This document shows, piece after piece, positions 15,095-15,161 of a stretch of DNA of 15,161 bases. The stretch is from contig CAMVPJ010000025.1 in NCBI GenBank assembly GCA_947169395.1, positions 1 to 15,161 of the forward strand, in the 5' to 3' direction. The notes beneath the pieces were generated by a model. That model was not told the DNA's origin. It was given only the letters and a program-made list of their open reading frames with translations, and made no database searches. The position numbers were made by a program, and so were the translations under genes. This DNA comes from an uncultured Caryophanales bacterium (lineage in GTDB: Bacteria; Bacillota_I; Bacilli_A; RF39; UBA660). Position 1 is the first letter of the stretch. Each line of letters starts with the position of its first letter.

Positions 15095-15161
15095 ATGAAA
15101 GATAAGTTTGTAGGTATTGCTAAAGTTGGAGAAAAAGGACAAATAGTAATTCCTAAAGAAG
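15095..15161 (+). CDS. AbrB/MazE/SpoVT-family DNA-binding protein, N-terminal fragment
   Basis: Only the first 22 codons are present before the window ends. They read MKDKFVGIAKVGEKGQIVIP then KE, the classic start of the AbrB swapped-hairpin DNA-binding domain (G-x-GQIVIPKEaR). Members are dimeric transition-state regulators or toxin-antitoxin antitoxins, and many bind their own promoters. AAGGAGG ends about 7 nt before ATG 15095, the best ribosome binding site in the window. The promoter and palindrome upstream fit autoregulation. Whether it is a stand-alone regulator, an antitoxin, or a regulator of an adjacent transporter operon depends on sequence beyond the window. Confidence 0.88.
   Translation, partial: MKDKFVGIAKVGEKGQIVIPKE

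Overview
This window comes from a very AT-rich Gram-positive-type bacterium. The Ffh, MurF, YneF and phosphoketolase proteins are Bacilli/Mollicutes-like. The surface protein at 9428 belongs to a type I associate with gut Firmicutes, so an uncultured gut Bacilli lineage (RF39 or Erysipelotrichia-like) is the best guess, by inference only. All recognised genes lie on the + strand. Every Trp codon in the intact genes is TGG, so the standard bacterial code applies. All 14 genes with a visible intact stop use TAA or TAG, never TGA.

Layout. (1) 1-520: a short unrecognised gene behind a near-consensus promoter, closed by a terminator. (2) 512-2469: ffh (SRP GTPase) and tdk (thymidine kinase), 8 nt apart, as one unit. 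(3) 2545-3474: an unrecognised protein with a C-terminal membrane anchor, followed by a 232-nt gap with a palindrome and a terminator. (4) 3655-5853: yneF with its own promoter and terminator, then a class-I glutamine amidotransferase-like (peptidase C26) gene packed against murF, ending in a terminator that overlaps the murF stop. (5) 5843-10952: xpk (phosphoketolase) with two exported proteins directly behind it, a signal-anchored protein and a large beta-helix surface protein, then a terminator. (6) 10963-12951: tgt (tRNA-guanine transglycosylase) overlapping a calcineurin-like phosphoesterase, then a terminator. (7) 12978-14895: an unrecognised helical protein, a decayed phosphoesterase gene (two stops, a frameshift, lost metal ligands) and a SEC-C protein, then a terminator. 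(8) 14896-15161: a gap with an 11-bp tandem repeat and a hairpin, then a promoter, a 20-bp palindrome and the start of an AbrB-family regulator cut by the window end.

How the genes fit together. Most encode housekeeping functions: protein targeting, nucleotide salvage, wall precursor synthesis, central carbon metabolism and tRNA modification. Less routine are the C26 hydrolase beside murF, the coupling of xpk to two surface proteins, the dying phosphoesterase held inside an operon, and the autoregulatory-looking palindrome before the AbrB gene. At the regulatory level, two terminators carry the -35 box of the next gene in their 3' arm, and three genes appear to have leaders of only about 10 nt that begin with a GGTGA-type ribosome binding site. 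I see no CRISPR array, insertion sequence, tRNA, rRNA or clearly novel multi-gene system.
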